64,000 nt of DNA from Paenibacillus chondroitinus NBRC 15376. Lineage in GTDB: Bacteria > Bacillota > Bacilli > Paenibacillales > NBRC-103111. Below, one piece after another: positions 41,312-50,872 of this stretch. A program made the translations under genes and the position numbers. The notes beneath the pieces were generated by a model. It worked only from the letters and a program-made list of their open reading frames with translations. It did not search any database and had not been told where the DNA came from. Every line of letters starts with the position of its first letter. Within the stretch, counting starts at the first letter, position 1. The stretch spans positions 62,001-126,000 of the forward strand of contig NZ_BILW01000007.1 of the NCBI RefSeq assembly GCF_004000765.1. Reading direction: 5' to 3'.

Positions 41312-41944
41312 TTATTTCTCTTTGGACAAGGTCACCACATCTTTGACAATATGGTCCGCATCGAGTTCCGGATTGCTTGCATCGTAATAATTGCGCAATT
41401 TCCCTTTTTTATCAACAAGTAAAATAGCATTGGAGTGAGAGAAGTTTCCGTCCTTCTCCTTAATGACCATGATGCCGAAGTCCTCAGCCAGCTTGTGGGT
41501 CTTAGCCTCTTCTCCACGGAGGAACATCCATCCGCTTGGATCAGGTTTGGACTCAAACTTGCTTCCGAACTCCTTCAGAACAGCCGGTGTATCCCGGTTC
41601 GGATCGACGGTGATCGAGATAATTTCGGATTTTGTGCCGAACAGCTCTTTTTTCTTCAGGGCATCCTGGACTTGCGTCAGCAGGAAAGTTGTCGGCATGC
41701 AAACGTCCGGGCAAAAAGAATAGAAGAAATAAACGAGCCTTACTTTGCCATCCGTATCAGCTGAAGCAACGGTTTTCCCATCCAGGTCTTGCAATTGAAA
41801 AGAAGGAGATTGCTTCATCGCCGTCAAGCGTTGATCCGGTTCGCTGCTGTTCACCCACAGCTTATAGGCAAAAGAAGCAATCATCGCAATCAAGATAGCG
41901 CCAAGCGCCAGCTTGAACCAATTTTTTTCAAAAAATGTACTCAT
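41312..41944 (-). CDS. SCO1/SenC-family copper chaperone
   Basis: A 210-residue membrane-anchored thioredoxin-fold protein. One helix (residues 9-28) anchors it outside. The copper ligands are Cys78 and Cys82 in SFCPDVCMPTT and a histidine in NFSHSNAI near residue 175. Sco proteins deliver copper to the CuA site of cytochrome c oxidase, matching its position 19 bases after ctaB. ATG 41944 is preferred because the ATG at 41953 lies too close to the AAGGACGG site. Confidence 0.9.
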   Translation of the reverse strand: MSTFFEKNWFKLALGAILIAMIASFAYKLWVNSSEPDQRLTAMKQSPSFQLQDLDGKTVASADTDGKVRLVYFFYSFCPDVCMPTTFLLTQVQDALKKKELFGTKSEIISITVDPNRDTPAVLKEFGSKFESKPDPSGWMFLRGEEAKTHKLAEDFGIMVIKEKDGNFSHSNAILLVDKKGKLRNYYDASNPELDADHIVKDVVTLSKEK

Positions 41945-41963
41945 TCTTGTCATCCGTCCTTCA

Positions 41964-42977
41964 CTAGCTAATCTTTACCGTATCAATGACCATGAGGATC
42001 GATAAAAGTGTTAGATACATAATCGAGAAAAGAAACATGCGTTTCGCCCATACAACTTCAGCTTCACCTGTTGCTTTGAACCCCTTCACGCTCATGAACA
42101 CCCAGATTAATCCGAGAATCGTGGAGCCAATTAAGAAGAGGTATCCTTCATATCCGTAAGCGGTCAACATAACGGTAACCGGAACAAGCAGGACCACATA
42201 ACGGACCATGGAAATCTTGGTCACGTAAGATCCTTTGACGACCGGTAAAAGCGGGAATCCAGCAGCCCGATATTCTTCCATGCGGCGAATGCCCAGCGCC
42301 CAGAAATGCGGAGGCTGCCATAGAAATAAAAAGAGGAACACCAGGATAGCACCTAAATCAACCGTACCGCTAACTGCGCAGTAGCCGATGACCGGTGGCG
42401 TCGCACCAGAGAATGCGCCTACAAACGTGCTCCAGACGGAGGTTCTTTTGAACCATGCGGTGTAGAGCCAGACATACAGGAACAAGCCGATTAACCCGAT
42501 CAACGTTGCCAGTGGGGATGCCGCTCCAAAGTAGAGGACAGCCAGTCCGATCGTTCCCAGAATTATGCCGTACCATAACACGACATTGGGTCCGAGTCGT
42601 CCACTTGGCAGCGCTCTGTTCTGCGTCCGCTCCATTTTGGCGTCCATTTCACGGTCCAAGTAGTTGTTCAGCACCGTACCGCCAGCCATAACTAGAGCCG
42701 TTCCGAGCATGGTAAAAAATAAATGGGCCCAACTTACGTCCCAGCGAGCGGCCATCCAATATCCGGCGAAAGCCGTCATTAGGTTGGAATAAATAATCCC
42801 TGGCTTCACCAAGCGATAAAAATCCTTTAACGTCACAGGCTCTGCAGATGTTGACTTATTAACCGCATCTATGGCTTCGTTCCGAGCGGAACCTGGTGTC
42901 GAATCGTTAGAAACGCTTTCGTAACTAGCTTGATTTTCCACATCTTGCCCTCCTCTATATCGAACTTCCGAGCTCAT
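41964..42977 (-). CDS. ctaB: Protohaem IX farnesyltransferase (haem O synthase)
   Basis: CtaB adds a farnesyl chain to haem b to give haem O. It is a UbiA-family membrane prenyltransferase with nine helices. The first aspartate-rich motif is NYLDREMDAKMERTQNRALPSGR, and conserved histidines occur in FLWQPPHFWALGIRRMEEYRAAGFPLLP. The first 50 residues form a soluble extension rich in Ser, Asn and acidic residues, not needed for catalysis in relatives. It is followed by sco, forming a cytochrome oxidase assembly unit. The haem A synthase gene is far away at 15634. Confidence 0.92.
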   Translation of the reverse strand: MSSEVRYRGGQDVENQASYESVSNDSTPGSARNEAIDAVNKSTSAEPVTLKDFYRLVKPGIIYSNLMTAFAGYWMAARWDVSWAHLFFTMLGTALVMAGGTVLNNYLDREMDAKMERTQNRALPSGRLGPNVVLWYGIILGTIGLAVLYFGAASPLATLIGLIGLFLYVWLYTAWFKRTSVWSTFVGAFSGATPPVIGYCAVSGTVDLGAILVFLFLFLWQPPHFWALGIRRMEEYRAAGFPLLPVVKGSYVTKISMVRYVVLLVPVTVMLTAYGYEGYLFLIGSTILGLIWVFMSVKGFKATGEAEVVWAKRMFLFSIMYLTLLSILMVIDTVKIS

Positions 42978-42989
42978 TCAATTATAATC

Positions 42990-43265
42990 TTATTTATCAT
43001 ACCAACCCCTACACGGTTTGACAATGAAGTGGGGGCAGTTGTCATGATATTGTCGATTCTCCTTCCAGTATGCGTGTAAATTAAACTTACCATTCTCTCC
43101 CAATGGAAAAAAGACCGCATTCTCGGTCATACCAAGCCATTCCGTTGTGTAAAACTCCAGTTCCCCCGCCAACGAGCACAGGTGCCGCCACATCGCGCGG
43201 TAGTGAAAAGTGGCTTCGTCATCCTTATGAGACGAGCGCTTGTTAAGAGCCTGATTGGAGCGCCA
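42990..43265 (-). pseudogene. Probable gene remnant without a good start
   Basis: A reading frame is open from 43265 to the stop at 42990. The protein text looks genuine (HKDDEATFHYRAMWRHLCSLAGELEFYTTEWLGM, then FFPLGENGKFNLHAYWKENRQYHDNCPHF), but the first ATG is at 43193 with no ribosome site. The likely coding text continues 24 codons upstream of it until TAG at 43266-43268, without any start codon. This fits a truncated or decayed gene. Family unknown. A TTG or ATG start further in (43130, MTEN) would give a 46-residue peptide. Confidence 0.4.
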
Positions 43266-43324
43266 CTAAAAACTTTGCGTTACTGAGACACTTGGCGGAG
43301 GTAACCTCATACCATACACCTTTG

Positions 43325-43501
43325 GAGAACTACAGGCCACTATTCTAGCAAATTCAGCCCGTTCCGCTTTCGAGCGGAACAACAGGGCCTTATTTGACCG
43401 CCTAATTCCGTTTTCTTTAAGAAAACGGACAAATAGCGGCCCACAGTTCCCCTCCGCACGAAAAAGAGCCTATTTCGCTGAAATAGTGGCCTGTAGTTCC
43501 C
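43325..43501. repeat. 177-bp composite inverted-repeat element, copy 3
   Basis: Units at 43325-43344 and 43375-43395 (forward) and 43431-43451 and 43481-43501 (inverted), spaced 50, 56 and 50 bases. Units 1 and 4 are almost perfectly complementary (ACTACAGGCCACTATT against AATAGTGGCCTGTAGT). The centre holds CCGTTTTC paired with GAAAACGG around TTTAA. Located downstream of ureD. No other gene is seen in 43266-43596. Confidence 0.88.
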
Positions 43502-43566
43502 CTGGCAGGGAGAAGCCGCCTAAAGGATAGTTGCAAACCCCAAAGACATATAAATCCCAGCACGTC

Positions 43567-43590
43567 AAAAAAGGAGCCCTCAGGGCTCCT
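43567..43590 (-). terminator. Rho-independent terminator of the urease operon
   Basis: On the minus strand AGGAGCCC pairs with GGGCTCCT around TGA, followed by TTTTT. Confidence 0.88.
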
Positions 43591-43596
43591 ACCGAC

Positions 43597-44451
43597 CTAT
43601 TTATTAACCATTAATGGGGTTAAAGCAAGCAAGCTGCGGCGTAATTCCTGCCAGGCTTGAGCAAGGGCATGCTGCAATTGCCAGGCATGCCGCCCCATGA
43701 CCGTGACAATGATCCCGTGTTTATACGTGAGGCTGGCACCGACACGTACTTGTTTAATGCCATTCATCTTCTCCAGGCAAGCCAGCAGGCCATCCAGGTG
43801 CTTCTGCCCAAGCTGATCCGAGAAGATATACAAATTCCCAAGATGCGTTTCCTGCTCCCAACTCCCAGGGGCTGTGAGCTGCATATGTCCGGGCTCGATT
43901 CTCTGGTTCTGATAATAAATCAGTTCCGTGCCGTACCAAACTTTCATTCGATTGGTATAACGCGAGTACTGAAAAATCTCTCCCCTCTGCGTTCGTCCCG
44001 GGCAGAGCACATCAGAGAATATGCACGCAGCTCCTGGAGCAAGATGCACCTCCGTTTCGGAGAATAGTTGTGCATCTCTGTAAAGCATAAGCGGCTCGGG
44101 GATGTACTCCAGCAGCGCTCCAGACGCCACATGCAGCGACTGGCGCTGCGTGCTTCCTTGCTCCCCCAGGGAAGGATGAACCTTCGTGAACGACTGGTTC
44201 GTTAGAAAAACACGTGCGCCCTCTTCAAGGCGCACGTTGATTTCGTAATGATCCCCTGACATCAGTCCCGGGGAGCAGTCCATCATATAAACGCCCAGTT
44301 GTTCCACGGGCTGCTCTCCGGTGAACGTATCGTTCTCATAACGGAACGTTTTGGCGATTTTGAGCGGGGAGGCGTGATATTTGTGAACCAGCTGCGTGAA
44401 GCCGCTGCGTACCGCAAATGCTGCCTGGATCTCCCCGGTCACCTTAGGCAT
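43597..44451 (-). CDS. ureD: Urease accessory protein UreD (UreH)
   Basis: A 284-residue chaperone that joins apo-urease and UreF-UreG during nickel insertion. It shows the family blocks [54 protein letters not shown] and [36 protein letters not shown]. The gene overlaps ureG by 8 bases, and GGAGCAGGAG precedes its ATG 44451. It is the last gene of ureABCFGD. Confidence 0.92.
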   Translation of the reverse strand: MPKVTGEIQAAFAVRSGFTQLVHKYHASPLKIAKTFRYENDTFTGEQPVEQLGVYMMDCSPGLMSGDHYEINVRLEEGARVFLTNQSFTKVHPSLGEQGSTQRQSLHVASGALLEYIPEPLMLYRDAQLFSETEVHLAPGAACIFSDVLCPGRTQRGEIFQYSRYTNRMKVWYGTELIYYQNQRIEPGHMQLTAPGSWEQETHLGNLYIFSDQLGQKHLDGLLACLEKMNGIKQVRVGASLTYKHGIIVTVMGRHAWQLQHALAQAWQELRRSLLALTPLMVNK

Positions 44452-45106
44452 GGCTGAACTCCTGCTCCACCCATGTCACAATATCATCAAGACCTGTGCC
44501 GCCCATCAGGTTGGAGAAAATATACGGACGGTCGCCGCGCATTTTCTTCGTATCCGAGTCCATGACGTCCAGGCTGGCGCCGACATACGGAGCCAAATCG
44601 ATTTTGTTGATGATGAGCATATCGGATCTCATAATGCCAGGCCCGCCTTTGCGCGGAATTTTCTCCCCTTGCGCAACATCGATAATATAGATGAAGCGAT
44701 CTACTAATTCCGGGCTAAAGGCTGCAGCCAAATTATCGCCGCCACTCTCGATGAATATGATATCGAGATGCTCAAAACGCTGCTCCAGCTCTTCAATCGC
44801 TTCGAAATTCATGGAAGCATCTTCACGAATCGCCGTATGTGGGCATCCTCCGGTCTCCACCCCGATAATGCGATCTTCGGGCAACGCCTCCGAACTGATC
44901 AGAATCCGAGCATCTTCCTTCGTATAGATATCATTCGTAATTACCGCAATACTGAAACGGTCGCCAAGTTTGCGTGCCAGACGCTCGACCAAAGCTGTTT
45001 TGCCGGAGCCGACAGGCCCGCCGATACCAATACGCATTGGACGGCTCCGATCGACAGCCGGTTTCTCCCATTGATGGTGATGATGATGACCTTGTCCTTG
45101 ACACAT
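44444..45106 (-). CDS. ureG: Urease accessory GTPase UreG with a His-rich N-terminus
   Basis: A 220-residue SIMIBI-class GTPase that carries nickel to apo-urease. P-loop: [11 protein letters not shown] near residue 28. Metal-site motif: [19 protein letters not shown], with the Cys-Pro-His nickel ligands. Guanine specificity: NKIDLAPYV. The first 25 residues ([15 protein letters not shown]) contain a run of five histidines. Because the operon has no ureE, this segment may replace UreE in nickel binding. AAGGAGGA precedes ATG 45106. Confidence 0.95.
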   Translation of the reverse strand: MCQGQGHHHHHQWEKPAVDRSRPMRIGIGGPVGSGKTALVERLARKLGDRFSIAVITNDIYTKEDARILISSEALPEDRIIGVETGGCPHTAIREDASMNFEAIEELEQRFEHLDIIFIESGGDNLAAAFSPELVDRFIYIIDVAQGEKIPRKGGPGIMRSDMLIINKIDLAPYVGASLDVMDSDTKKMRGDRPYIFSNLMGGTGLDDIVTWVEQEFSHA

Positions 45107-45129
45107 AGTTATTCCTCCTTGAATTTGAA

Positions 45130-45864
45130 TTAAGACATGAACAACCGCGAATAGAGGGTCTCGTGCTGCATCATCGCCAGATCAGCCGAGGGTGAATTTG
45201 TGTAGGCATCCATAGGATCTAAATGAGCTACGCGCTGCCACTGGCTTCCGATCAACGGAATTACCTTGGCGAGCAGCATTTGGCCTTGCGTTTGCCCCAT
45301 GGACATAAGCCTGAGAGCACTGTTGATACACGTCATTACACAGCTGTACAGGTATCCCTCCACCGCTTGATCCAGCGGAACGCCGAGGTGATAGCTCACC
45401 CATCCATGTACCATCGGATGATTGGCACTGCAGCGCCCGTCCTTCACGGCTTCGTCTAATGACTTCCAATCCAGTCCGGGATACATAGCCCGGGATAACT
45501 GCAGCAGTCTGCGTCCCATCTTCTGAACGCCGCTTCTCGCCTCACTGGATACCCGCTGCACATGCAGCATGTGGTCTATTGCCCAAAGCTGATCCCACTC
45601 CCCTCGGGGAATATGGGTGTAGGCTGCTTTGATCACCATTGCATCAGACGATGACCAGCTGTGGAGGAGCATGGTATTAATGTAAACCTCAAGCTCATCG
45701 ACGGTTTCCAGACGCCCTTGCTGAACCAACGTTTCCAAGCCGAAGGAATGTGAAAATCCCCCAATCGGCAATGCTGAATCTAGAAGCTGCTGATAGGCAA
45801 GCCAGTGAAACTTTGGGGCTGCTGCTTCTTGCTGAGTGTCCGCTGCCCGCTGTGTCTCATCCAT
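45130..45864 (-). CDS. ureF: Urease accessory protein UreF
   Basis: A 244-residue all-helical protein that forms the UreD-UreF-UreG complex and gates the GTPase. Family blocks: [26 protein letters not shown] and [26 protein letters not shown] 45864 follows AGGTG by 6 bases; the GTG at 45873 lies in front of it. The distance to ureC is 20 bases, and ureG follows after 23 bases. Confidence 0.93.
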   Translation of the reverse strand: MDETQRAADTQQEAAAPKFHWLAYQQLLDSALPIGGFSHSFGLETLVQQGRLETVDELEVYINTMLLHSWSSSDAMVIKAAYTHIPRGEWDQLWAIDHMLHVQRVSSEARSGVQKMGRRLLQLSRAMYPGLDWKSLDEAVKDGRCSANHPMVHGWVSYHLGVPLDQAVEGYLYSCVMTCINSALRLMSMGQTQGQMLLAKVIPLIGSQWQRVAHLDPMDAYTNSPSADLAMMQHETLYSRLFMS

Positions 45865-45883
45865 GAGCATCACCTACATTTTT

Positions 45884-47599
45884 TTAAAATAGGAAATATA
45901 ATTGCGCCATCGGAAGCTTCGTCGCCGGCTCACAGGTGATGGCTTCGCCATCCACTTTGACTTCATAAGTCTCCGGGTTCACTTCTATGGAAGGCGTCTC
46001 GTTGTTATGAATCATGTCTTTCTTCGAAATTTCGCGACAGCCCTTCACAGGCTCAACCCGCTTCTGTAGACCGAGTCTCTGCGCGATGCCATTGTCATAA
46101 GCTGTTTGAGAAACGAACGTCATCGAGCTTTGGGTCAAAGCTTTGCCGAAAGCCGCAAACATCGGCCTTCCGAACACAGGCTGCGGTGTTGGAATGGACG
46201 CATTGGGATCTCCCATTTGCGCGTAGGCAATGCTGCCGCCTTTGAGCACCAAATCGGGTTTAACCCCGAAGAACATCGGGCTCCAAACCACTAGATCCGC
46301 AAATTTGCCTGGCTCGATGGAACCAACCAAATGCGAAACGCCATGCGTAATCGCAGGGTTAATCGTATACTTGGCAATGTATCGCTTGATGCGGAAATTG
46401 TCGCCTTCCTCCGTATCCGGAGCGAGCGGTCCCCGCTGTTTCTTCATCTTATCCGCCGTTTGCCAGGTGCGGATGATGACCTCGCCAACCCGGCCCATCG
46501 CCTGCGAATCCGAGCTCAGCATGCTGAACACTCCGAGATCATGCAGAATATCCTCGGCAGCGATCGTTTCCGGGCGAATCCGCGAATCGGCAAATGCCAC
46601 ATCCTCAGGAATCCGGCTGTCCAAATGATGACAAACCATGAGCATATCCAAATGCTCTTCAATCGTATTAATCGTGTAAGGGCGTGTCGGATTGGTCGAA
46701 GACGGCAGTATATTCAGCTCAGCAGCAGCCCGGATAATATCCGGCGCATGCCCTCCGCCTGCTCCTTCCGTATGATACGTGTGGATGGTACGGCCTTTGA
46801 TAGCCGCCAGCGTATCCTCCAAAAATCCCGCTTCATTTAATGTATCCGTATGAATGGCGACCTGGACGTCATATTGATCGGCTGCCTTCAGGCACGTGTC
46901 AATCGCTGCCGGTGTCGTTCCCCAATCTTCATGCAGCTTCAAACCGATGGCGCCCGCTTCAATTTGTTCAATTAATGGCGCCAAGAACGAGGAATTTCCC
47001 TTCCCTGTGAATCCCAAGTTCATCGGGAACGCTTCAGCAGCTTCCAGCATCCGCTGCATATGCCAGGCGCCGGGCGTGCAGGTTGTTGCATTCGTGCCGG
47101 TCGCCGGTCCTGTGCCGCCGCCGATCATCGTCGTCACGCCGGAGGACAGCGCCGTTTCGATCTGCTGAGGGCATATATAATGAATGTGAGCATCAATGCC
47201 TCCAGCCGTCACGATTTTACCTTCGCCAGCAATGACCTCCGTGCTTGCTCCGGCAATCAGATTCGGGTGCACACCATCCATAATATCGGGGTTGCCGGCT
47301 TTGCCAATTCCGACGATATGTCCATCTTTGATTCCGATATCACCTTTCACAATGCCCCAATGATCGATAACGACAGCGTTCGTGATCAGCGTGTCAAGCA
47401 CGCCTTGATCCCGGGTGGCGCCACTGGACTGTCCCATGCCGTCCCGGATGACTTTCCCACCCCCAAATTTGCATTCGTCCCCATAAACAGTGTAATCATG
47501 TTCAATTTGCGCCCATAATTCCGTATCCGCCAACCGAATAGCATCGCCGGTCGTAGGCCCGAACATCAACGCATAGCTCTTACGATCTATTTGACTCAC
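45884..47599 (-). CDS. ureC: Urease alpha subunit
   Basis: The 571-residue catalytic subunit hydrolyses urea to ammonia and carbamate. The nickel ligands and catalytic residues are visible: the two His in [11 protein letters not shown], the carbamylated lysine in GLKLHEDWG, histidines in [22 protein letters not shown] and MVCHHLD, and the aspartate in [12 protein letters not shown] 47599 is the start: GGGAGGGG precedes it by about 8 bases, and it overlaps the TGA of ureB as GTGA. A longer frame to 47626 is not used. The length fits bacterial UreC. Confidence 0.97.
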   Translation of the reverse strand: MSQIDRKSYALMFGPTTGDAIRLADTELWAQIEHDYTVYGDECKFGGGKVIRDGMGQSSGATRDQGVLDTLITNAVVIDHWGIVKGDIGIKDGHIVGIGKAGNPDIMDGVHPNLIAGASTEVIAGEGKIVTAGGIDAHIHYICPQQIETALSSGVTTMIGGGTGPATGTNATTCTPGAWHMQRMLEAAEAFPMNLGFTGKGNSSFLAPLIEQIEAGAIGLKLHEDWGTTPAAIDTCLKAADQYDVQVAIHTDTLNEAGFLEDTLAAIKGRTIHTYHTEGAGGGHAPDIIRAAAELNILPSSTNPTRPYTINTIEEHLDMLMVCHHLDSRIPEDVAFADSRIRPETIAAEDILHDLGVFSMLSSDSQAMGRVGEVIIRTWQTADKMKKQRGPLAPDTEEGDNFRIKRYIAKYTINPAITHGVSHLVGSIEPGKFADLVVWSPMFFGVKPDLVLKGGSIAYAQMGDPNASIPTPQPVFGRPMFAAFGKALTQSSMTFVSQTAYDNGIAQRLGLQKRVEPVKGCREISKKDMIHNNETPSIEVNPETYEVKVDGEAITCEPATKLPMAQLYFLF

Positions 47600-47964
47600 A
47601 CGCTTTTCCCCTCCCATGCCTGCCATCTTGCCCTCGTCTCAGCGGACATCTGGTCCTTAACCGCCAACCCTTCGCTCAAGTTATTTAGCCCATAGGACAA
47701 TTTGGCTCCGCCCAACTCGACAAGCTGAATCGGTTTTTGCTCGCCAGGCTCGAACCGGACGGCCGTCCCCGCTGGAATATCCAGATGCATGCCAAAGGCC
47801 AGTTCTCTGGGAAACGCCAATGCTCGATTCACTTCAAAAAAGTGATAGTGGGAGCCCACCTGAATAGGCCGATCTCCTGTGTTCGTGACGATGATTTCGA
47901 CGGTTTGTCTGCCTTTATTCATTTCTATAACGCCCTTGTTAATGCGATATTCTCCCGGAACCAT
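47596..47964 (-). CDS. ureB: Urease beta subunit
   Basis: A 122-residue structural subunit: [49 protein letters not shown], then [24 protein letters not shown] 47964 follows GAAAGGGGCGAG; the ATG at 47994 has no ribosome site. The stop overlaps the ureC start by 4 bases, ensuring equal production. Confidence 0.96.
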   Translation of the reverse strand: MVPGEYRINKGVIEMNKGRQTVEIIVTNTGDRPIQVGSHYHFFEVNRALAFPRELAFGMHLDIPAGTAVRFEPGEQKPIQLVELGGAKLSYGLNNLSEGLAVKDQMSAETRARWQAWEGKSV

Positions 47965-47998
47965 CTTCTCGCCCCTTTCGATCGAATCATTCATTTCA

Positions 47999-48301
47999 TT
48001 AGGTAATGGGTTGGTGAACCGTCACCAGCTTCGTACCATCGGGAAATGTAGCTTCTACCTGTACGTCATGAATCATCTGAGGAACACCTTCCATAACTTG
48101 CTCTGCTTTCAAAATGGTCGTACCGAACGCCATCAGCTCGGCAACCGTCATGCCATCTCTGGCGCCTTCCATAATTTCAGATGTAATAAGTGCAATACTT
48201 TCGGGATAATTCAGCTTTACGCCTCTAGCCAGTCGCCGCCTTGCTAAGTCTGCAGCTACCGTTATGAGGAGCTTTTCTTTCTCACGTTCGGTTAAATGCA
48301 C
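47999..48301 (-). CDS. ureA: Urease gamma subunit
   Basis: A 100-residue structural subunit: [50 protein letters not shown], then [30 protein letters not shown] 48301 lies 7 bases after GAGGTGA. It is the first gene of the ureABCFGD operon, divergent from urtA across 284 bases that hold the nitrogen-control sites. Confidence 0.96.
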   Translation of the reverse strand: MHLTEREKEKLLITVAADLARRRLARGVKLNYPESIALITSEIMEGARDGMTVAELMAFGTTILKAEQVMEGVPQMIHDVQVEATFPDGTKLVTVHQPIT

Positions 48302-48382
48302 ATCATCACCTCTTCAAAAACCGAATAATGGGATTCTTTTACACTTATTATATTCGGATATTTCATGCTTGTAAATCTTCAA

Positions 48383-48399
48383 TGTCATATTAATTAACA
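48383..48399. promoter_or_regulatory. TnrA/GlnR box 1 (urease side)
   Basis: TGTCATATTAATTAACA is an exact match to the 17-bp consensus TGTNA-N7-TNACA bound by TnrA and GlnR. It is about 80 bases before ureA. Confidence 0.75.
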
Positions 48400-48499
48400 T
48401 AAAACACGTGATTATTCTAATTATTTTCCATATTTTATATTTCAAGCACAAAGAATTTGCATTTCATTGTGCATGAATCACAAAACGAAAACCAATTTA

Positions 48500-48540
48500 T
48501 GTTATGAATATTGACATTAACCTTTTGCCCACTTTATCAT
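48500..48540 (+). promoter_or_regulatory. urtA promoter overlapped by TnrA/GlnR box 2
   Basis: TGTTATGAATATTGACA (48500-48516) is a second exact consensus match. It shares TTGACA (48511-48516) with the -35 box; TATCAT (48535-48540) is the -10 box after an 18-base spacer. Confidence 0.75.
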
Positions 48541-48585
48541 AAGCCTTGTAATCCAAATCTTGTAAGTAAGGGAGTGGGACGAATC

Positions 48586-49848
48586 ATGAGAGAGATAAGA
48601 AACAAGGGGAAGCTCACCGTCGCTTTAAGCATGGCATTGATGTTGGTCGCAACGGGCTGTGCAAAGTCGGAGCCTACTGCAACCACCGCAGCAACGAAGG
48701 CGGCAGAAGTCAAAACGGAAACGAAAGACGAGACTGTACCTGTTGGTATTCTTCACTCTCTGACGGGCACGATGTCCATTAGTGAAGTATCTGTACGAGA
48801 TGCGGAGTTAATGGCGATTGATGAAATTAATGCAGCTGGGGGACTCTTAGGCAAAAAACTAAAGCCCGTCATTGAAGACGGCGCATCCGATTGGCCTACT
48901 TTTGCAGAGAAAACTAAGAAGTTACTGCAGAAGGACAGTGTTGTGACAATTTTCGGTTGCTGGACGTCAGCCAGCCGTAAAGCGGTCCTTCCGGTCGTCG
49001 AGCAAAACAAAGGATTATTGTGGTATCCGGTTCAGTATGAAGGCGTAGAATCCTCACCGAACATTTTCTATGTCGGCGCAACAACGAACCAACAAATTAT
49101 CCCCGCTGTAACCTGGCTCCTCCAAAACAAAGGCAAGAAGTTCTACCTCCTCGGTTCTGACTATGTTTTCCCAAGAACAGCCAACAAAATTATTAAAGAG
49201 CAGCTGAAAGCCGAAGGCGGCACCCTTGTCGCTGAAGAGTATACGCCGCTTGGCCACACGGATTACAACACAATTATTAGCAAAATCAAAAAAGAGAAGC
49301 CGGATGTTGTTTTCAATACGCTCAATGGCGATAGTAACGTAGCTTTCTTCAAGCAATTGAAAGACGCTGGCATTACGGCCAAAGACTTAACAACCATGTC
49401 GGTTAGTATCGCCGAGGAAGAAGTTCGCGGTATTGGAGCTTCTGTTCTGGATGGACACTATACAGCTTGGAATTACTACCAAACTACGGATACTCCGGAG
49501 AACAAAAAATTCGTTGAAGCCTACAAAGCGAAATACGGCAAAGACCGCGTAACGGATGATCCGATCGAAGCCGGTTACACCGCCGTTTACCTATGGGCAG
49601 AAGCCGTTAAAAAAGCAGGCTCTTTTGATGTAGAAAAAGTAAAAGCAGCGGCCAAAGGCATTGAGTGGTCATCACCGGAAGGCAAAGTTACCATCGATGG
49701 CGAAAATCAGCATATTTCCAAAACAGCGCGTATCGGCCAAATCGGCGCTGACGGGCTAATTAAAGAAGTATGGAATTCCGGTCAACCGCTGAAACCGGAC
49801 CCTTTCCTCAAAACGTATCCATGGGGCGGCGAAGTAACGAAGAAATAA
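48586..49848 (+). CDS. urtA: Urea ABC transporter substrate-binding lipoprotein UrtA
   Basis: A 420-residue lipoprotein. Signal peptide with lipobox LVATGC, Cys25 being lipidated, followed by a Thr/Ala-rich linker. The periplasmic-binding-type fold carries [67 protein letters not shown] and [19 protein letters not shown], all typical of UrtA-type amide/urea binders. ATG 48586 follows GGGAGTGGG. It heads urtABCDE, divergent from the urease genes, so import and hydrolysis of urea are jointly controlled. Confidence 0.95.
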   Translation: MREIRNKGKLTVALSMALMLVATGCAKSEPTATTAATKAAEVKTETKDETVPVGILHSLTGTMSISEVSVRDAELMAIDEINAAGGLLGKKLKPVIEDGASDWPTFAEKTKKLLQKDSVVTIFGCWTSASRKAVLPVVEQNKGLLWYPVQYEGVESSPNIFYVGATTNQQIIPAVTWLLQNKGKKFYLLGSDYVFPRTANKIIKEQLKAEGGTLVAEEYTPLGHTDYNTIISKIKKEKPDVVFNTLNGDSNVAFFKQLKDAGITAKDLTTMSVSIAEEEVRGIGASVLDGHYTAWNYYQTTDTPENKKFVEAYKAKYGKDRVTDDPIEAGYTAVYLWAEAVKKAGSFDVEKVKAAAKGIEWSSPEGKVTIDGENQHISKTARIGQIGADGLIKEVWNSGQPLKPDPFLKTYPWGGEVTKK

Positions 49849-49875
49849 AGCTCACCGATAGGATTGCTCTTGAAA

Positions 49876-49901
49876 CCAGGTCTGCCTGACGGCAGCCCTG
49901 G
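49876..49901 (+). promoter_or_regulatory. Intercistronic hairpin between urtA and urtB
   Basis: CCAGG-T-CTGCC pairs with GGCAG-C-CCTGG around TGAC. No T run follows. It may protect the urtA message from 3' decay or lower expression of the membrane genes relative to the abundant binding protein. Confidence 0.5.
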
Positions 49902-49945
49902 ATTTCACTATTTTACTCGGGGTTCATTAAGGGGGAAGCATCGTC

Positions 49946-50851
49946 ATGAGTTTGCTGCTGCTTCAATTATTCAACGGCCTAAGTCTCAGCTCCATCCTGC
50001 TCCTGATTGCTATTGGGCTTGCCATTACATTCGGACTTATGAATGTCATGAATATGGCTCACGGTGAGTTTATTATGATCGGAGCTTATATGGCCTATCT
50101 GGTCCAGCACGGGTTCCAGAAGTTCCTGCCCGCCTCAGCTTTCGGCTGGTATTTCGTCGTTTCACTCGGGGTCGCCTTCGCTGTAGCCTTCCTCGTCGGA
50201 TGGCTGCTGGAGGTTTGCCTCATACGGTTCATGTACGGCAGGCCATTAGACAGCCTGCTTGCCACATGGGGCGTCAGCTTAGCCCTGCAGCAGGTGGCCC
50301 GATCCATATTCGGCGCGCCTAACGTCGCAGTGAAAGCCCCTGAGTGGTTGGAAGGAGGGCTGCGCCTTACAGCGGACCTCACGCTGCCTTACAAGCGCCT
50401 CTTCATTATTGCGCTGGTCGCGCTGTGTATCTTCGTTATCTATATGTACTTATATCACTCAGCAGGCGGCAGACGGATGAGAGCCGTGATGCAGAACCGC
50501 CAAATGGCTGCCTGCCTTGGCATTTCTACACGCAGAGTAGATGCGCAATCCTTCGCTTTTGGCTCAGGAATGGCCGGCATTGCCGGATGTGCACTAACCT
50601 TGGTCGGACCTATTGGACCAACGATCGGCACATATTACATCGTTGACGCCTTCATGGTTGTTGTGCTTGGCGGCATCGGGAAGCTGATTGGGACCGTCGC
50701 CGGAGCTTTGGGCATCGGCGTGTTCAATACCGCGCTCGAGTACACAACCAGCGCGACAATTGGCAAAGTACTTGTCTTCACACTGATCATCGCCTTCTTG
50801 CAATGGAAACCGATGGGACTTGTGACGATCCGTTCAAGATCCTTAGATTGA
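49946..50851 (+). CDS. urtB: Urea ABC transporter permease UrtB
   Basis: A 301-residue branched-chain-amino-acid-type permease with about eight helices. Family blocks: LLIAIGLAITFGLMNVMNMAHGEFIMIGAYMAYLVQ and GSGMAGIAGCALTLVGPIGPTIGTYYIVDAFMVVVLGGIGKLIGTVAGAL. AAGGGGGAAGC precedes ATG 49946. It forms the channel with UrtC. Confidence 0.93.
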   Translation: MSLLLLQLFNGLSLSSILLLIAIGLAITFGLMNVMNMAHGEFIMIGAYMAYLVQHGFQKFLPASAFGWYFVVSLGVAFAVAFLVGWLLEVCLIRFMYGRPLDSLLATWGVSLALQQVARSIFGAPNVAVKAPEWLEGGLRLTADLTLPYKRLFIIALVALCIFVIYMYLYHSAGGRRMRAVMQNRQMAACLGISTRRVDAQSFAFGSGMAGIAGCALTLVGPIGPTIGTYYIVDAFMVVVLGGIGKLIGTVAGALGIGVFNTALEYTTSATIGKVLVFTLIIAFLQWKPMGLVTIRSRSLD

Positions 50852-50872
50852 AGAAAGGATGTGGCATCTTCC

